NCBI GenBank assembly: GCA_945952225.1
Contig: CAMFHP010000028.1
Coordinates: forward strand, 1-64,000
Source of the DNA: an uncultured Myxococcaceae bacterium
GTDB taxonomy: Bacteria > Myxococcota_A > Polyangia > Polyangiales > Ga0077539
Length of the DNA stretch: 64,000 nt
Direction: 5' to 3'
In this document: one piece after another, positions 1-8,986 of the stretch
How the letters are laid out: each line of letters starts with the position of its first letter
Numbering within the stretch: the stretch's first letter is position 1
Made by a program: the position numbers and the translations under genes
The notes under the pieces: model-generated
What the model saw: only the letters and a program-made list of their open reading frames with translations
What the model was told of the DNA's origin: nothing
The model's database searches: none

Positions 1-1
1 G

Positions 2-1006
2 CCGCGCCCCGTGCTCCGTGCTGCCCTCGCGTGGGCCCTGCGCCGTGGACGCGACGACGACGCCCGCGCGCTCACCGCCCTCGCGTGGCAGTGCCTCGAC
101 GCGTCGTCCGTGGCGCCCGCCGCCGCGTGGGAGCTCGTCGCGCGCTTCGGCACCGACGACGACCTGCGCCTCCTCGCCGAGCGCGCCGCCCGCACGCTCG
201 CCCGCGCGCGCCACGAGGTCGACGGTCTCGTGCCCGCGCTCGAACGCGCCCTCGCGCGGAGCCCCGTCGAGGTCGACGCCCTTGTGCGTGCGTTCGTGTC
301 GTCGAGCGAGGGCGGGCTGCGCATCGCGGCGGCGCTACACCGTGCGGGCCTCGCGGTCGATCCGTCGGTCTTCGACGAGGCCCTCGCGGACCCGGTTCCC
401 GAGGTGCGCGCGGCGGCCCTCCGCGCCCTCGTCGCCGCGGGACGCGCCCCCTCGGCCGACACGGTGCGCGCGCTCGCCCGCGATGGGCACCCTGGCGTGC
501 GCGCGGCCCTCGCCGACGCGGTGCGCGGCGCCGCCCTCGACGCCCACGAGCTCACGGCCCTTCTCTCCGACCGCACCCTCGATGGAGACCTCCGCGCCGC
601 TGCCGTGTCGGCCCTCGCGGCGCACGTGGCACCCGACGATGCGCGGCTGCGTGCGGCCCTCGACGACACCGACGACGGGGTCGCCCTCGAAGCGCTCCGC
701 GCCCTCGACGCCTCGCCCGATGGCGCCCACCTCGACGCGGCCCTCGCGCACCACAACGGAACCGTCGTGGTCGAAGCGTTGATGCGTCTTCGCGAGCGCG
801 ACCCCGAGCGCGCGTCGGCCCGCGCCCTCACGCTCCTGGGGCATGGAGCACCCGCGGTGCGCGCCGCGTCGATCCGTTGTCTGCGCGGTCCGCGGAGGGT
901 GCTGCGCGCGCTCCTGGCCGAGCGTCTCCAGCGCGAAGACGACGACGAGGTGCGCGCGGCGCTCGACGAGGTGCTGGCGGGTGGTCCCGTGCCCGTTGAA
1001 GTGTGA
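2..1006 (+). CDS. HEAT-repeat protein, 5' end cut by window edge
   Basis: This is an Ala/Leu/Arg/Asp-rich all-helical protein made of successive helical pairs of roughly 30 residues with the Asp-x-x-x-x-Val-Arg-x-x-Ala rhythm of HEAT/PBS-lyase-type repeats (for example PVPEVRAAALRAL and HPGVRAALADAV). Such solenoids act as protein-binding scaffolds, and no catalytic motif is visible. The frame stays open to the left edge, so the GTG at 11 may be internal and the protein is probably longer than the 331 residues seen from there. It is followed within 13 bp by the L,D-transpeptidase gene on the same strand. The fold is well supported by the repeat pattern; the partner and role cannot be told. 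Confidence 0.75.
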   Translation, partial: PRPVLRAALAWALRRGRDDDARALTALAWQCLDASSVAPAAAWELVARFGTDDDLRLLAERAARTLARARHEVDGLVPALERALARSPVEVDALVRAFVSSSEGGLRIAAALHRAGLAVDPSVFDEALADPVPEVRAAALRALVAAGRAPSADTVRALARDGHPGVRAALADAVRGAALDAHELTALLSDRTLDGDLRAAAVSALAAHVAPDDARLRAALDDTDDGVALEALRALDASPDGAHLDAALAHHNGTVVVEALMRLRERDPERASARALTLLGHGAPAVRAASIRCLRGPRRVLRALLAERLQREDDDEVRAALDEVLAGGPVPVEV

Positions 1007-1019
1007 GCCCACACCCGCT

Positions 1020-2648
1020 ATGCGCGGGTCCGTGAATCGCCCCGTCACCGTCTTCTGCCTCGGCGCGCTCACCCTCGCGTGCCCCGCGTCGCGCCCTGCG
1101 CCGGTCGATGCCACCGTGTCCGTCGACGCAGAGATTCCTCGCGAGGCCGATGCGCGCGCCGACGATGCGCGCACCGAGGCGTCTGTCGATGCGTCGGTCG
1201 CCGTCGATGCGTCGCACGCTCCCGCGGCCGAGCCCGTCACCGGTCAGCGCATCGTCGCGCTCCGCGGGTGGACCGCCCTGCGCCGCGAGCCGCGTCGCGA
1301 CGGTCCTCTCGCGGGCTACCTCCGCACCGGCGCGACGGTCGACGTCGTCGCAGGACCGCTCGGCACCGACGGGTGCCCGCAGCTCCGCGAGACGCGCGGC
1401 GGTGGATGGTTCCGCATCCCCGGCGATGCGTACGTGTGCGTGGGCGGGGCGCAGGCGGCGCTCATGCCGGTGCGCGACGTTCGGTTCCCCGCGCAGCCCG
1501 ACCTCGACGCGTCGATGCCCTACCGCTACGCGATCAGCTACGGCCGCTCGAACATGTACCGACACATCCCGTCGGATGCCGAGCTGCGGCTCTATGAACC
1601 GTGGCGCTTCCGCACGGCGACGGCCGACGCGGGCGATGGAGACGCGGCCGCTCCCGTGGTGCGCGATGCGGGTCCGCGCGACGCGGCGAGGCCCACGCTC
1701 GGCGAGCTCGAAGGTGACCCGTCGAGCCCCGTGATCCGACGGATGCTCACGGGGATGTACGTCGCCCTCGATCGCACGGTGCGCGACGGCGCGCGCGGCG
1801 ACCGCTACTGGATCACGCAGAGCGGCGGGCTCATCGTCGACGGCCGCCTCGGTGAGCTGCGAGACCCGCCGTCGTTCCGCGGCGTCGAGCTCGGAGACGG
1901 CGCCGCGTCGCTCCCCATGGCGTGGATGGTCAGCGAGTTCGGGTGGACGTACCGCGTCTCGCCCGAGGGACGTGTGACCCGCGACGCGCGCTCGCCGCGG
2001 CTCACGGCGCATCCGCTCGCCGACGCGGAACCGCTCGTGGTGGGGCCTCGCACGTACTTCCGCACCGTCGACGGCGGCGCGGTGCTCGCGGCCAATGTGC
2101 GACGCGCCACGCTGCGCCCGCCGCCCGAAGGCGTGGGCCCCACGGAGCGATGGTTCGACGTCGACCTCGATGAGCAGGTGCTCGTCGCGTACGAGGGCGC
2201 GCGGCCCGTGTTCACCACGCTCGTGTCATCGGGTCGTCGCGCGAGCCGCGGTGCACCGGAGCGCTTCGAAACGCCGACGGGATCGTTCCGCGTGCAGACG
2301 AAGCACGTCACCACGACGATGGATGGCGACACCGCCACCGATGGGCCCTACAGCATCGAAGACGTGCCCTGGGTGATGTACTTCCAGGGCTCGTATGCGC
2401 TGCACGCGGCCTTCTGGCACAGCTACTACGGGTGGCGCATGTCGCACGGCTGCGTGAACCTCTCGCCGCCCGATGCGCGACGGGTGTTCCTCTGGGCCGA
2501 TCCGCCGTTGCCCGTCGGGTGGCACGGGGTGAACGCCGATGCGCAGCACCCGGGATCGCGCGTCGAGCTTCGACACTCGCGCGCGAACCAGAACGTCGAA
2601 GCCGGCAGGCCCGCGGGCGCTGCGAATGCGGTGCCTCCCGCGCGTTGA
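1020..2648 (+). CDS. L,D-transpeptidase (YkuD-type) lipoprotein
   Basis: This predicted lipoprotein has a signal segment ending in the lipobox LTLAC, then an Asp/Ala-rich linker. The C-terminal catalytic domain carries the YkuD hallmark S-H-G-C-V-N with catalytic Cys478, preceded by the conserved substrate-pocket His in ALHAAFWH. L,D-transpeptidases form 3-3 cross-links in peptidoglycan or attach proteins to it, in the periplasm. At 542 residues it is much longer than minimal YkuD enzymes; the roughly 350-residue middle part includes an SH3-like stretch (about 75-160) and is otherwise unassigned. The ATG at 1020 is chosen because it immediately precedes the signal peptide; a longer in-frame extension overlaps the upstream gene and lacks signal character. 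The family is secure; the exact cross-linking activity is not. Confidence 0.88.
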   Translation: MRGSVNRPVTVFCLGALTLACPASRPAPVDATVSVDAEIPREADARADDARTEASVDASVAVDASHAPAAEPVTGQRIVALRGWTALRREPRRDGPLAGYLRTGATVDVVAGPLGTDGCPQLRETRGGGWFRIPGDAYVCVGGAQAALMPVRDVRFPAQPDLDASMPYRYAISYGRSNMYRHIPSDAELRLYEPWRFRTATADAGDGDAAAPVVRDAGPRDAARPTLGELEGDPSSPVIRRMLTGMYVALDRTVRDGARGDRYWITQSGGLIVDGRLGELRDPPSFRGVELGDGAASLPMAWMVSEFGWTYRVSPEGRVTRDARSPRLTAHPLADAEPLVVGPRTYFRTVDGGAVLAANVRRATLRPPPEGVGPTERWFDVDLDEQVLVAYEGARPVFTTLVSSGRRASRGAPERFETPTGSFRVQTKHVTTTMDGDTATDGPYSIEDVPWVMYFQGSYALHAAFWHSYYGWRMSHGCVNLSPPDARRVFLWADPPLPVGWHGVNADAQHPGSRVELRHSRANQNVEAGRPAGAANAVPPAR

Positions 2649-2934
2649 GCGGGCGAAGATTCAACGCGCGTCGTCGACGAATGTGTGGCGTCCTGGCGCC
2701 TCCGTCGGGTCTCGCTTGACGGGCCCTCACGGTCCGCGGTGTGGTGCGCATCGGACGCCGTGAACGAACGAGCGCCGTGAGTCCCATGCGGGGCCTCCCG
2801 GCGTCTCCATCGCCGCGACGATCCGCGAGCCTGCCTCGATCGTACCGAGGTCCCGAGTCGCCCGTGCGCGAACCCATCGTGCTACCGATCACCGTGCGTT
2901 GTGTCGGCCCGCGCCGCGCCCCTGGAGCGCTGCG
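2649..2934. other. Intergenic gap before the histidine kinase gene
   Basis: These 286 bases contain no convincing reading frame. A TTGACG hexamer at 2716-2721 could be a -35 box for the downstream kinase gene, but I see no matching -10 at normal spacing. A short inverted repeat (CCTCG/CGAGG) lies near 2836-2852. The ribosome-binding GGAG for the next gene is at 2924-2927. Confidence 0.4.
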
Positions 2935-4437
2935 ATGAGCGCCGTCGACGACCGTCCCGCGCCGCCGATCCTCGACGATCCGCTTCGCCGCGACACGTTC
3001 GTCATCCGGTACCGCCGCGGCGCGACGCTCACCGTGCTGGGCACCATGGCAGCCCTCGCACTGCTGGGCCACGGCGTGTCGCTCGTGGGGCAGGGCGCGC
3101 CGCCGACCGCGACGCCCGGTGCGCTCGCGTGGCTGTGGATCCTCCACGCCCTCCACGCCATCGCGCGGGTGCAGACGGGCCGCGCCGCCGAGGCCCGCGA
3201 CGCCACCTCGCTCGACCGCTGGCACGTCGCGCAGACGATCACCTTCGTGGTGTGGGCGCAGCAGCTCTGCTGGGTGTCGTCGCCCACGGTGGCGCCCTTC
3301 GCCCTCGCGCTGCTCTCGGCGCACGCGATCTTCGACGCGCGCGTCTGCTACGACTCGCCGGCGATCCACGCGGTGTACGCCGCCTCGTTCGCGGTCTTCG
3401 ACCTCACGCTCTTCGCGCTCGATCTCGCGGGTGGGCACGGCGCCTTCGCGATCTTCGCCGAGGCGCCGGTGGTGGCGTGGCACGCGACCTGGCTTCAGGT
3501 GGGCGCGCAGGTGTGCCTCCACGCGGTGGTGGCCTTCCTCGGGAGGCAGATCCGTGAGAGCGACGCGAAGACGCGCTCGCTGGCCGCTGCGCAGCGCGAG
3601 CTCGCCGCGTGGAGCGCCGAGCGACAGACCCTCTCGCACGCGTGCAACTACATCGTGGCGGGCCTCGGCGCGATGCGCTTCTCCCACGACGTCCGCTCGC
3701 CGCTGCTGGTGATCCAGCTGAGCGGCGAGCTGCTCCGCGACCTGCTGCTCACGCCGCGCAACGACGAGGGCGGACCGGTGATTCGCGACGCGGCGGTGGT
3801 CACCGAGGTCGAGCAGATTCTCGAAGAGCTCGCGGCCGCCAGCGGCGAGATGCTCTCGATGACCGCGGCCATGGCCCGCTCGCTCCGTCAGCGCGAGCGC
3901 CTCGAGCCCATCGCCATCGACCGCGCCGTGCGGGCCGCGACGGAGCACGCCACCGCAGGACTGCGGGCCGAGCGGGCCTCCCTCGACGTCGAGGTGTCGC
4001 TCGAGCCCGCGACGCCCCACCTCGCCGAAGGGCACGCGAGCACGCTCGGCAACCTCCTCGTCAACGCCGTGCTCAACAGCGGCAGCCCGCGGGTGGTCGT
4101 ACAGGGACGCCCCGTGGGACGCTGGTTCTATGTGCTCTCGTTCCGTGACTTCGGCGTGGGCCCCGAGCGTCGCGACGACGCGCTGGCGGCCATCGAGAGC
4201 GCGCTCTCGCTCGCAGACCGATCCGCGGGCGAGATGGTGCGCCGCCGCGGGCCCTACGAGGGCTACGGCATCGCGCTGATGATGGCCAAGGTGTTCCTCG
4301 TGCGACACAACGGATGGATCGCCGCGCGGGCCCCTGCCGAGGGCCCCGGCGTGGTGCTCGACGTGGTGCTCCCCGCGGTCGACCCCGCGAGCATCCCCGA
4401 CGACGAGAACCACCCCGCGCGCGTGCGTCCGCTCTGA
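2935..4437 (+). CDS. Membrane-bound histidine kinase-like protein
   Basis: The first ~210 residues hold about five hydrophobic segments. A short coiled linker follows, then a divergent dimerisation/phosphoacceptor box, FSHDVRSPLLVIQLS, with candidate His251. An ATPase-type domain follows: an N-box-like EGHASTLGNLLVNAVLNSG, a G1-like FRDFGVGP and a G2-like GYGIALMMAKVFL. This order is that of a sensor histidine kinase which autophosphorylates and passes phosphate to a response regulator. No response regulator lies next to it, so it is an orphan. The N-box is degenerate (VNAVLNS rather than NAxKxT), so phosphotransfer should not be assumed. The ATG at 2935 has a GGAG 7 bp upstream, which decides the start. 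Confidence 0.8.
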   Translation: MSAVDDRPAPPILDDPLRRDTFVIRYRRGATLTVLGTMAALALLGHGVSLVGQGAPPTATPGALAWLWILHALHAIARVQTGRAAEARDATSLDRWHVAQTITFVVWAQQLCWVSSPTVAPFALALLSAHAIFDARVCYDSPAIHAVYAASFAVFDLTLFALDLAGGHGAFAIFAEAPVVAWHATWLQVGAQVCLHAVVAFLGRQIRESDAKTRSLAAAQRELAAWSAERQTLSHACNYIVAGLGAMRFSHDVRSPLLVIQLSGELLRDLLLTPRNDEGGPVIRDAAVVTEVEQILEELAAASGEMLSMTAAMARSLRQRERLEPIAIDRAVRAATEHATAGLRAERASLDVEVSLEPATPHLAEGHASTLGNLLVNAVLNSGSPRVVVQGRPVGRWFYVLSFRDFGVGPERRDDALAAIESALSLADRSAGEMVRRRGPYEGYGIALMMAKVFLVRHNGWIAARAPAEGPGVVLDVVLPAVDPASIPDDENHPARVRPL

Positions 4438-4521
4438 CCCGACCCTCCGAAGGCGTCGTCGTCGCGGACCGCGCAGGCTGCGCTTGTGGCCGTGCGCGAT
4501 CGGCGAGAGAACACCGACGCG

Positions 4522-5673
4522 ATGCTCTCTTCGTTGTGCGCCCACACGCCCGCCCGCGGATCCGATCGCCTCGTCGAGGCCCTGCAACAGCACGCCGAAT
4601 CGGTGGCCGCGAGCTTCGGCGGCGGTGACCGCGCGGTGGTGCGCGAGGTGGAGGCCGAGGTCGCGCGCGATCCCGCGAACACGATCCGCTTCGATGGACG
4701 CGCCCGCGCCACGGTGACCGCCGCGGGTCGCACGCTCAAGGCCGGACGCTTCGAGATCCCGATGCTCTGGTCGCTGCGTTCACGCGCGGCCGAGGCGCCC
4801 GCCGACGGCGCGCTGCGGCTCCTCACACTCTACGGCGAGCACGCGGTGACCGACGTGGGAGCGCTGCAGGCGTTCTGCGACGACGGCACGCTCTTTCAGG
4901 TCGCGTCGCAGTTCAACTGCCTCGAGTCGCCGGGCCCGTACATCACCCCGGTGGCCAACTATTTCAGCGATCCCACGCAGGGCCCGCGCGCGTCGGTGTC
5001 GGCCTTCGCGGGCACGCTCGTGCGCCACTACGCGGCCCCCTCGACGGACGGTCGTCGCTTCACCCAACGCTCCGACGGCGAGCAGATCGACCTGCTGGCC
5101 GACGTGTGTCCGCGCGAGGTCGCGAGCGTGCGCAACGGCTACCTCCGCAGCGCGTACATCGACGACCCCGCGGCGCTCGTCGAGGCGCTCGAACACCGCT
5201 TCGAAGCGCTGCGCGTCGGCGTGCACGACGGCGTCGAGGTCTCGCTCGGCGCGAACTGGGACGGCGCGGTTCCCACGGCGCACACGGTGGCTCAGGTGTT
5301 CACGTCGACGCTGGCCGCGGGGATGTACGGCGCGGGCGCGGGCGAGGGGAGCGCGCTCTACGACGTCTGCCGCTACCTGTTGCGCGGCGCGTACCTCGGA
5401 ACGCTCCTCGCGGCGCGCGCGCTCGGCCACCGCACGGCGGTGCTCACGCTCATCGGCGGCGGCGTGTTCGGCAATCCCACGGGGCTCATCTGGGAGTCGA
5501 TCCTGTGGGCCTGCGACGAGGTCGCGCGCGTGGCCCCCGGCGCCCTCGACGTGGTGGTCAACGGACGCGCGCTCGCGAGCGCGGTGGACCCCGATGTGCT
5601 TCACGCCGAGTCGTCGGCGCGCGGCGGATTCACCGTGGCGCTCCCCCGCAGCGGCGACTTCGAAGTGCGCTGA
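4522..5673 (+). CDS. Macro-domain-like protein of unknown role
   Basis: This 383-residue soluble protein has no signal or membrane segment. Around residues 120-150 it has the stretch LFQVASQFNCLE followed by TQGPRASVSAFAGT, and near 315 it has LTLIGGGVFGNPTGLIWESI. The last resembles the glycine-rich ligand loop that closes macro domains, and the QVASQFN part resembles their first nucleotide-contacting loop. Macro domains bind or hydrolyse ADP-ribose derivatives, so a role in ADP-ribose or NAD metabolism is possible. This is motif inference only. An in-frame GTG at 4486 is an alternative start. The small gene at 5685 follows after 11 bp on the same strand, so the two are probably co-transcribed. 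Confidence 0.5.
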   Translation: MLSSLCAHTPARGSDRLVEALQQHAESVAASFGGGDRAVVREVEAEVARDPANTIRFDGRARATVTAAGRTLKAGRFEIPMLWSLRSRAAEAPADGALRLLTLYGEHAVTDVGALQAFCDDGTLFQVASQFNCLESPGPYITPVANYFSDPTQGPRASVSAFAGTLVRHYAAPSTDGRRFTQRSDGEQIDLLADVCPREVASVRNGYLRSAYIDDPAALVEALEHRFEALRVGVHDGVEVSLGANWDGAVPTAHTVAQVFTSTLAAGMYGAGAGEGSALYDVCRYLLRGAYLGTLLAARALGHRTAVLTLIGGGVFGNPTGLIWESILWACDEVARVAPGALDVVVNGRALASAVDPDVLHAESSARGGFTVALPRSGDFEVR

Positions 5674-5684
5674 GCGCGACGGCC

Positions 5685-6116
5685 GTGACCCGTTGGAGCG
5701 CGCTCCAGTCCGAGCTCCACGGCGTGCTCTGCGACGACCTCGACGTGCGCGTGCACCGCACCGTGTACCGCATGCAGTCGCGCCGCGGACGCACCGACCT
5801 CCCGCGCATGTTCGTCCTCTGGCGCGGCCGCGTCGTGTGGGACCACCCGAAGGATCACCCCGACCTCACCGCGCACTACCCCCACGAGCACGACGTCGGC
5901 GCGATCACGGCGCTCGTGCGCACCTACCTCGACACGCCGCGCGCCGACCTCCTCACGCGGCCCTTCGACGACCCGTGGCGCATCACCGATCTGCTCCTCG
6001 CGTGCGACCGACGCATCGGACGCCGTCAGCGCGACGTGCTCGACGCGCGCCTCATGCTCCCCGTCGCCCACGAGATCCTCGTCGCCCGCTGGGGACCGCG
6101 CATCGAACGGACCTGA
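5685..6116 (+). CDS. Small conserved-looking protein behind the macro-like gene
   Basis: This 143-residue soluble protein starts at a GTG placed 11 bp after the previous stop. It opens with RWSALQSELHGVLCDDL and continues with paired Arg/His-rich strands, then ends in a helical part (PWRITDLLLACDRRIGRRQ). The WSxLxxxL opening, a strand containing TxYR, and a late DRRIGRR are reminiscent of the small SF0329-type family, but this comparison is from memory and weak. There is no catalytic motif I can name. Tight spacing suggests it works with the macro-like protein. Confidence 0.6.
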   Translation: MTRWSALQSELHGVLCDDLDVRVHRTVYRMQSRRGRTDLPRMFVLWRGRVVWDHPKDHPDLTAHYPHEHDVGAITALVRTYLDTPRADLLTRPFDDPWRITDLLLACDRRIGRRQRDVLDARLMLPVAHEILVARWGPRIERT

Positions 6117-6215
6117 CACCATGCGCGTCCGTCTCGGCGGCGTGCGCGCGACAATCGACGCCGCGGCGCTCCCGTCGATGCGTCGGGGCGCGGTACACGT
6201 CGGGAGGTGTTCCCC

Positions 6216-7190
6216 ATGCGCTTCGCACTGGCTGTTTCGATCGCCCTCGTCGCGTGTGATGACCCGTCGCCCGCGGTGCCCGTCGATGCCATTGCTGACG
6301 CGGTGCCGCGCGACGCGGTGGTGTCGCCCGACGCGCCCGAACCCGACGCGCCCGCGTCGGTGGCGGCGCTGATTCGCGCGCGTCCCTACACCGCGCGCAT
6401 TCCAGCGGCGTACACCGCGGAGCGCCCGTGGCCGCTCCTGCTCCTCGTGCACGGCTACGGCGCGGCAGGGCTCGCGCAGGCGGCGTACCTCGGGCTCACG
6501 GCCTCCGTCGACCGTCGCGGCGTGCTGCTCGCCGTGCCCGACGGAACCCTCGACCGCACGGGCCGCCGCTTCTGGAACGCCACCGACGCGTGCTGCGACG
6601 ACGAGCGCACGGGCGTCGACGACGTCGCGTACCTCACCGCGGTGGTCGACGACATGGCCGCACGCTACCGCGTCGACCCCGCGCGGGTGTTCGTGCTTGG
6701 GCACTCGAACGGCGGGTTCATGGCCCACCGCCTCGCGTGCGACCGCGCGGATCGCTTCGCCGCGGCGGTGAGCATCGCGGGTGCGACGTGGGCCGACCCC
6801 GACCGCTGCACGCCGACGCGCACGATCGCGATGCTGCTCATGCACGGCACCGCCGACGACACCGTGCGCTGGGACGGCGACCTGATCGGCGGCGACCGCG
6901 GCGCGTACCCCTCCGCACGCGCGAGCACGGCGGCGTGGGCGCGTCTCAACCGCTGCGACGAGGCCTTCACCGACGACCCTGCGCGCGGCGACTACGACTC
7001 CTCGGTGAGCGGCGCCGAGACCCGCATCGGACGCCACGAACACTGCGCCGCAGGCGGCGCCGCCGAGCTCTGGGCGATGGAGGGATCGGGCCACGTTCCG
7101 GTCTTCACCGAAGCCTGGAACGACGCCCTCTTCGCCTGGCTCGAAGCTCACGCGCGCCGCGACGCAGACCCCGTCGTGCGCGATCGTTGA
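6216..7190 (+). CDS. LpqC/feruloyl-esterase-like alpha/beta hydrolase lipoprotein
   Basis: The signal peptide ends in lipobox LVAC and is followed by a Pro/Asp/Ala linker. The mature enzyme shows the oxyanion-loop LLLVHGYGA, the nucleophile elbow G-H-S-N-G-G and a later MLLMHGTADDTV that normally supplies the acidic residue. The catalytic His is likely in GSGHVPVF near the C-terminus. This matches the polyhydroxybutyrate depolymerase/LpqC/feruloyl esterase family, extracytoplasmic serine esterases acting on polyesters or aromatic esters. The substrate cannot be inferred. The ATG at 6216 is preferred over the GTG at 6207 because GGGAGG lies 8 bp before it. Length (324 residues) is normal for the family. 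Confidence 0.82.
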   Translation: MRFALAVSIALVACDDPSPAVPVDAIADAVPRDAVVSPDAPEPDAPASVAALIRARPYTARIPAAYTAERPWPLLLLVHGYGAAGLAQAAYLGLTASVDRRGVLLAVPDGTLDRTGRRFWNATDACCDDERTGVDDVAYLTAVVDDMAARYRVDPARVFVLGHSNGGFMAHRLACDRADRFAAAVSIAGATWADPDRCTPTRTIAMLLMHGTADDTVRWDGDLIGGDRGAYPSARASTAAWARLNRCDEAFTDDPARGDYDSSVSGAETRIGRHEHCAAGGAAELWAMEGSGHVPVFTEAWNDALFAWLEAHARRDADPVVRDR

Positions 7191-7224
7191 CCGCTCGCCG
7201 CGGTCGACGGCAGCCTCGCGCCCG

Positions 7225-8232
7225 ATGGCTCCGATCCGCTCCCTCACGTTCTCCGTGCTGCTGCTCGCCTGCACGCGCAGCGCTTCCATTCAACGCACCA
7301 CGTCTGCCGTCGACACCGCGCCGTCGGCGCGCGCCGAGGCCTCCCCGGATGCGTTTCCGCGCGTCGTGATGGGCTTCACGCGCGTCTGCGTCGTCACGAG
7401 CGAGGCCGTACGCTGCGGCTCGCGCGTGTCGGGGGAGGCAGAGACCGTGTGGCGCGACGAGACGGACGCGGTGTCATCGGTCGCGCTCGGCTACCGCGCG
7501 TGCCGCGTGCGCAAGGGCCGCGCCGCGTGTGTCGGCGGAGGCTCGCAGGACTCCGCGCTCCAGTCGCTTCCGGTCGAAGCACCCGTAAGCGACCTCGTGA
7601 TCGACGGCGTGCATGCGCGGGTGTGCACGCGCTCCGAGTCGCGGGTCGCGTGCGTCGACGACAACGACCACGCGGCGCCGGTGTTCGACGGCGCAACGTC
7701 GCTCTTCGCGGGCCACGGCGCGCTGTGGGGAACCGACGGCGCGCGCCACCTCTGGTGCGAGGGCGAGGGCCTCTGCGCGCGGCTCCGCGCGGCGGGCCCG
7801 CTGCGCTTCGACGACGAGGGCGCGGGCGAAGGATGGATCGGCCGCCGGGATGCGCGCGTGGCCGCGGGGCGCGTGGAGGGCGTCGGTGCGCTCGACGAGC
7901 TCGCGGTCGACGAGGGGATGCTCTGCGCCCGCGACGAGGGCGGCCGTGTGTGGTGCGTCGGTGAGCTGTTCGCGCCCGTCGAGGTGCGGTCCATGCGCGG
8001 CGCGCGCGGGCTCGTGCTGGTCGGCGCGCGGGTGTGCGTGCGCGAGGGCGACGCGCTGCGATGTGTGCTGCCGGGGGACGAGCGCGCGCAGACGATCGCG
8101 CTCGACGGCGCGGTGGCGCTCGCGACGCAGGGCGACGGACTGTGTGTGGTGGATGGCCGGGGCGCGGTGCGGTGCGCGCGGGTGGCGGGCACGGCGCCGG
8201 TGACGTGGCGCGCGGTGGCGTTGAGCCCGTAG
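7225..8232 (+). CDS. Lipoprotein with degenerate RCC1-like propeller repeats
   Basis: A short signal sequence ends in LLLAC. The mature part is built from strands with paired cysteines in the rhythm VCVVTSEAVRCGS, CRVRKGRAACVGG and CARDEGGRVWCVGE, repeated about seven times. This is the Cys-containing form of RCC1-like propeller blades that is abundant in Myxococcota surface proteins. The role is probably binding at the cell surface; no enzymatic motif is seen. It ends 8 bp from the convergent scramblase-like gene. Confidence 0.65.
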   Translation: MAPIRSLTFSVLLLACTRSASIQRTTSAVDTAPSARAEASPDAFPRVVMGFTRVCVVTSEAVRCGSRVSGEAETVWRDETDAVSSVALGYRACRVRKGRAACVGGGSQDSALQSLPVEAPVSDLVIDGVHARVCTRSESRVACVDDNDHAAPVFDGATSLFAGHGALWGTDGARHLWCEGEGLCARLRAAGPLRFDDEGAGEGWIGRRDARVAAGRVEGVGALDELAVDEGMLCARDEGGRVWCVGELFAPVEVRSMRGARGLVLVGARVCVREGDALRCVLPGDERAQTIALDGAVALATQGDGLCVVDGRGAVRCARVAGTAPVTWRAVALSP

Positions 8233-8240
8233 CGCGGCGA

Positions 8241-8873
8241 TCAGGCCGACGAGCTCGCCTGGGCCTTCTGTTCGAAGTACTGCATGTCGATGAAGAGGCC
8301 CGCGGCGAGGAGCAGCGCGCGCTCGTCGGGCGTGAGCTCGGCCGCCGTGTACTCGATGCGGAAGCTGTCGGCGTCGGTGAAGAGCTCGGTGAGCGCGCCG
8401 CTCCACTTCTTCATCACGGTGCCCACGGGGCGGCCGCCCTTCTCGAAGGGAAAGGTCCAGGGCTTCCAGATCGGCGAGCGCACGGACATGATCACGCGGC
8501 CCTGCGCATCTTCGACGTCGAAGGACTTCGAAAACACCGCGAAGCGCTGCTGGATCGCGCCGATCGCACGGCCATCGCCCGACACCACCTCCAGCCGTTG
8601 AAAGAACCACCGGAACGGGTGCACCGCGCGGAGCACCACGTTGCGCGCGGCGTCGAACACGTGGATCTCGTACCTCCGCCAGTGCCCCACGATCTGCCGC
8701 AGGAGCGCCGCGCCGAAGCCCTTGCCCTGCTCGGCGGCGTAGAGGATCGCGCCGCCCGACGGGTCGCGGATCTCGTACTTGTTGCGTGACTCGTAGCCGA
8801 AGAGCTCCGCGAGCTCCTTGCGCTGCTTCATCACGAGAAAGGGGTACTGCGCGAGCGGTGCGAGGTTCGACAT
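8241..8873 (-). CDS. Scramblase/LURP-one-like protein
   Basis: This 210-residue protein has no signal peptide. Its strands carry a repeated pattern of the phospholipid-scramblase/LURP-one tubby-like barrel: YEIRDPSGGAILYAAEQ, YEIHVFDAARNVVLRAVHPF, FDVEDAQGRVIMSVRSP. In bacteria such proteins are uncharacterised; membrane or lipid association is assumed from the family. The ATG at 8873 is used rather than an upstream in-frame codon because MSNLAPLAQYPFLVMKQRKE looks like the true N-terminus. It diverges from the phospholipase C gene across a 113-bp gap, which is suggestive of a lipid-related context but not proof. Confidence 0.7.
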   Translation of the reverse strand: MSNLAPLAQYPFLVMKQRKELAELFGYESRNKYEIRDPSGGAILYAAEQGKGFGAALLRQIVGHWRRYEIHVFDAARNVVLRAVHPFRWFFQRLEVVSGDGRAIGAIQQRFAVFSKSFDVEDAQGRVIMSVRSPIWKPWTFPFEKGGRPVGTVMKKWSGALTELFTDADSFRIEYTAAELTPDERALLLAAGLFIDMQYFEQKAQASSSA

Positions 8874-8986
8874 GGGCGCCGTGTGTAGCAGCACGCCCCG
8901 CGGTGTCGAGAGCCTCCGCGCAGCGGCGTCGCACACGTCGACGTCTTCGACGCACTTGACGCGAAGGCCCGACCCGATGCGCCCTC

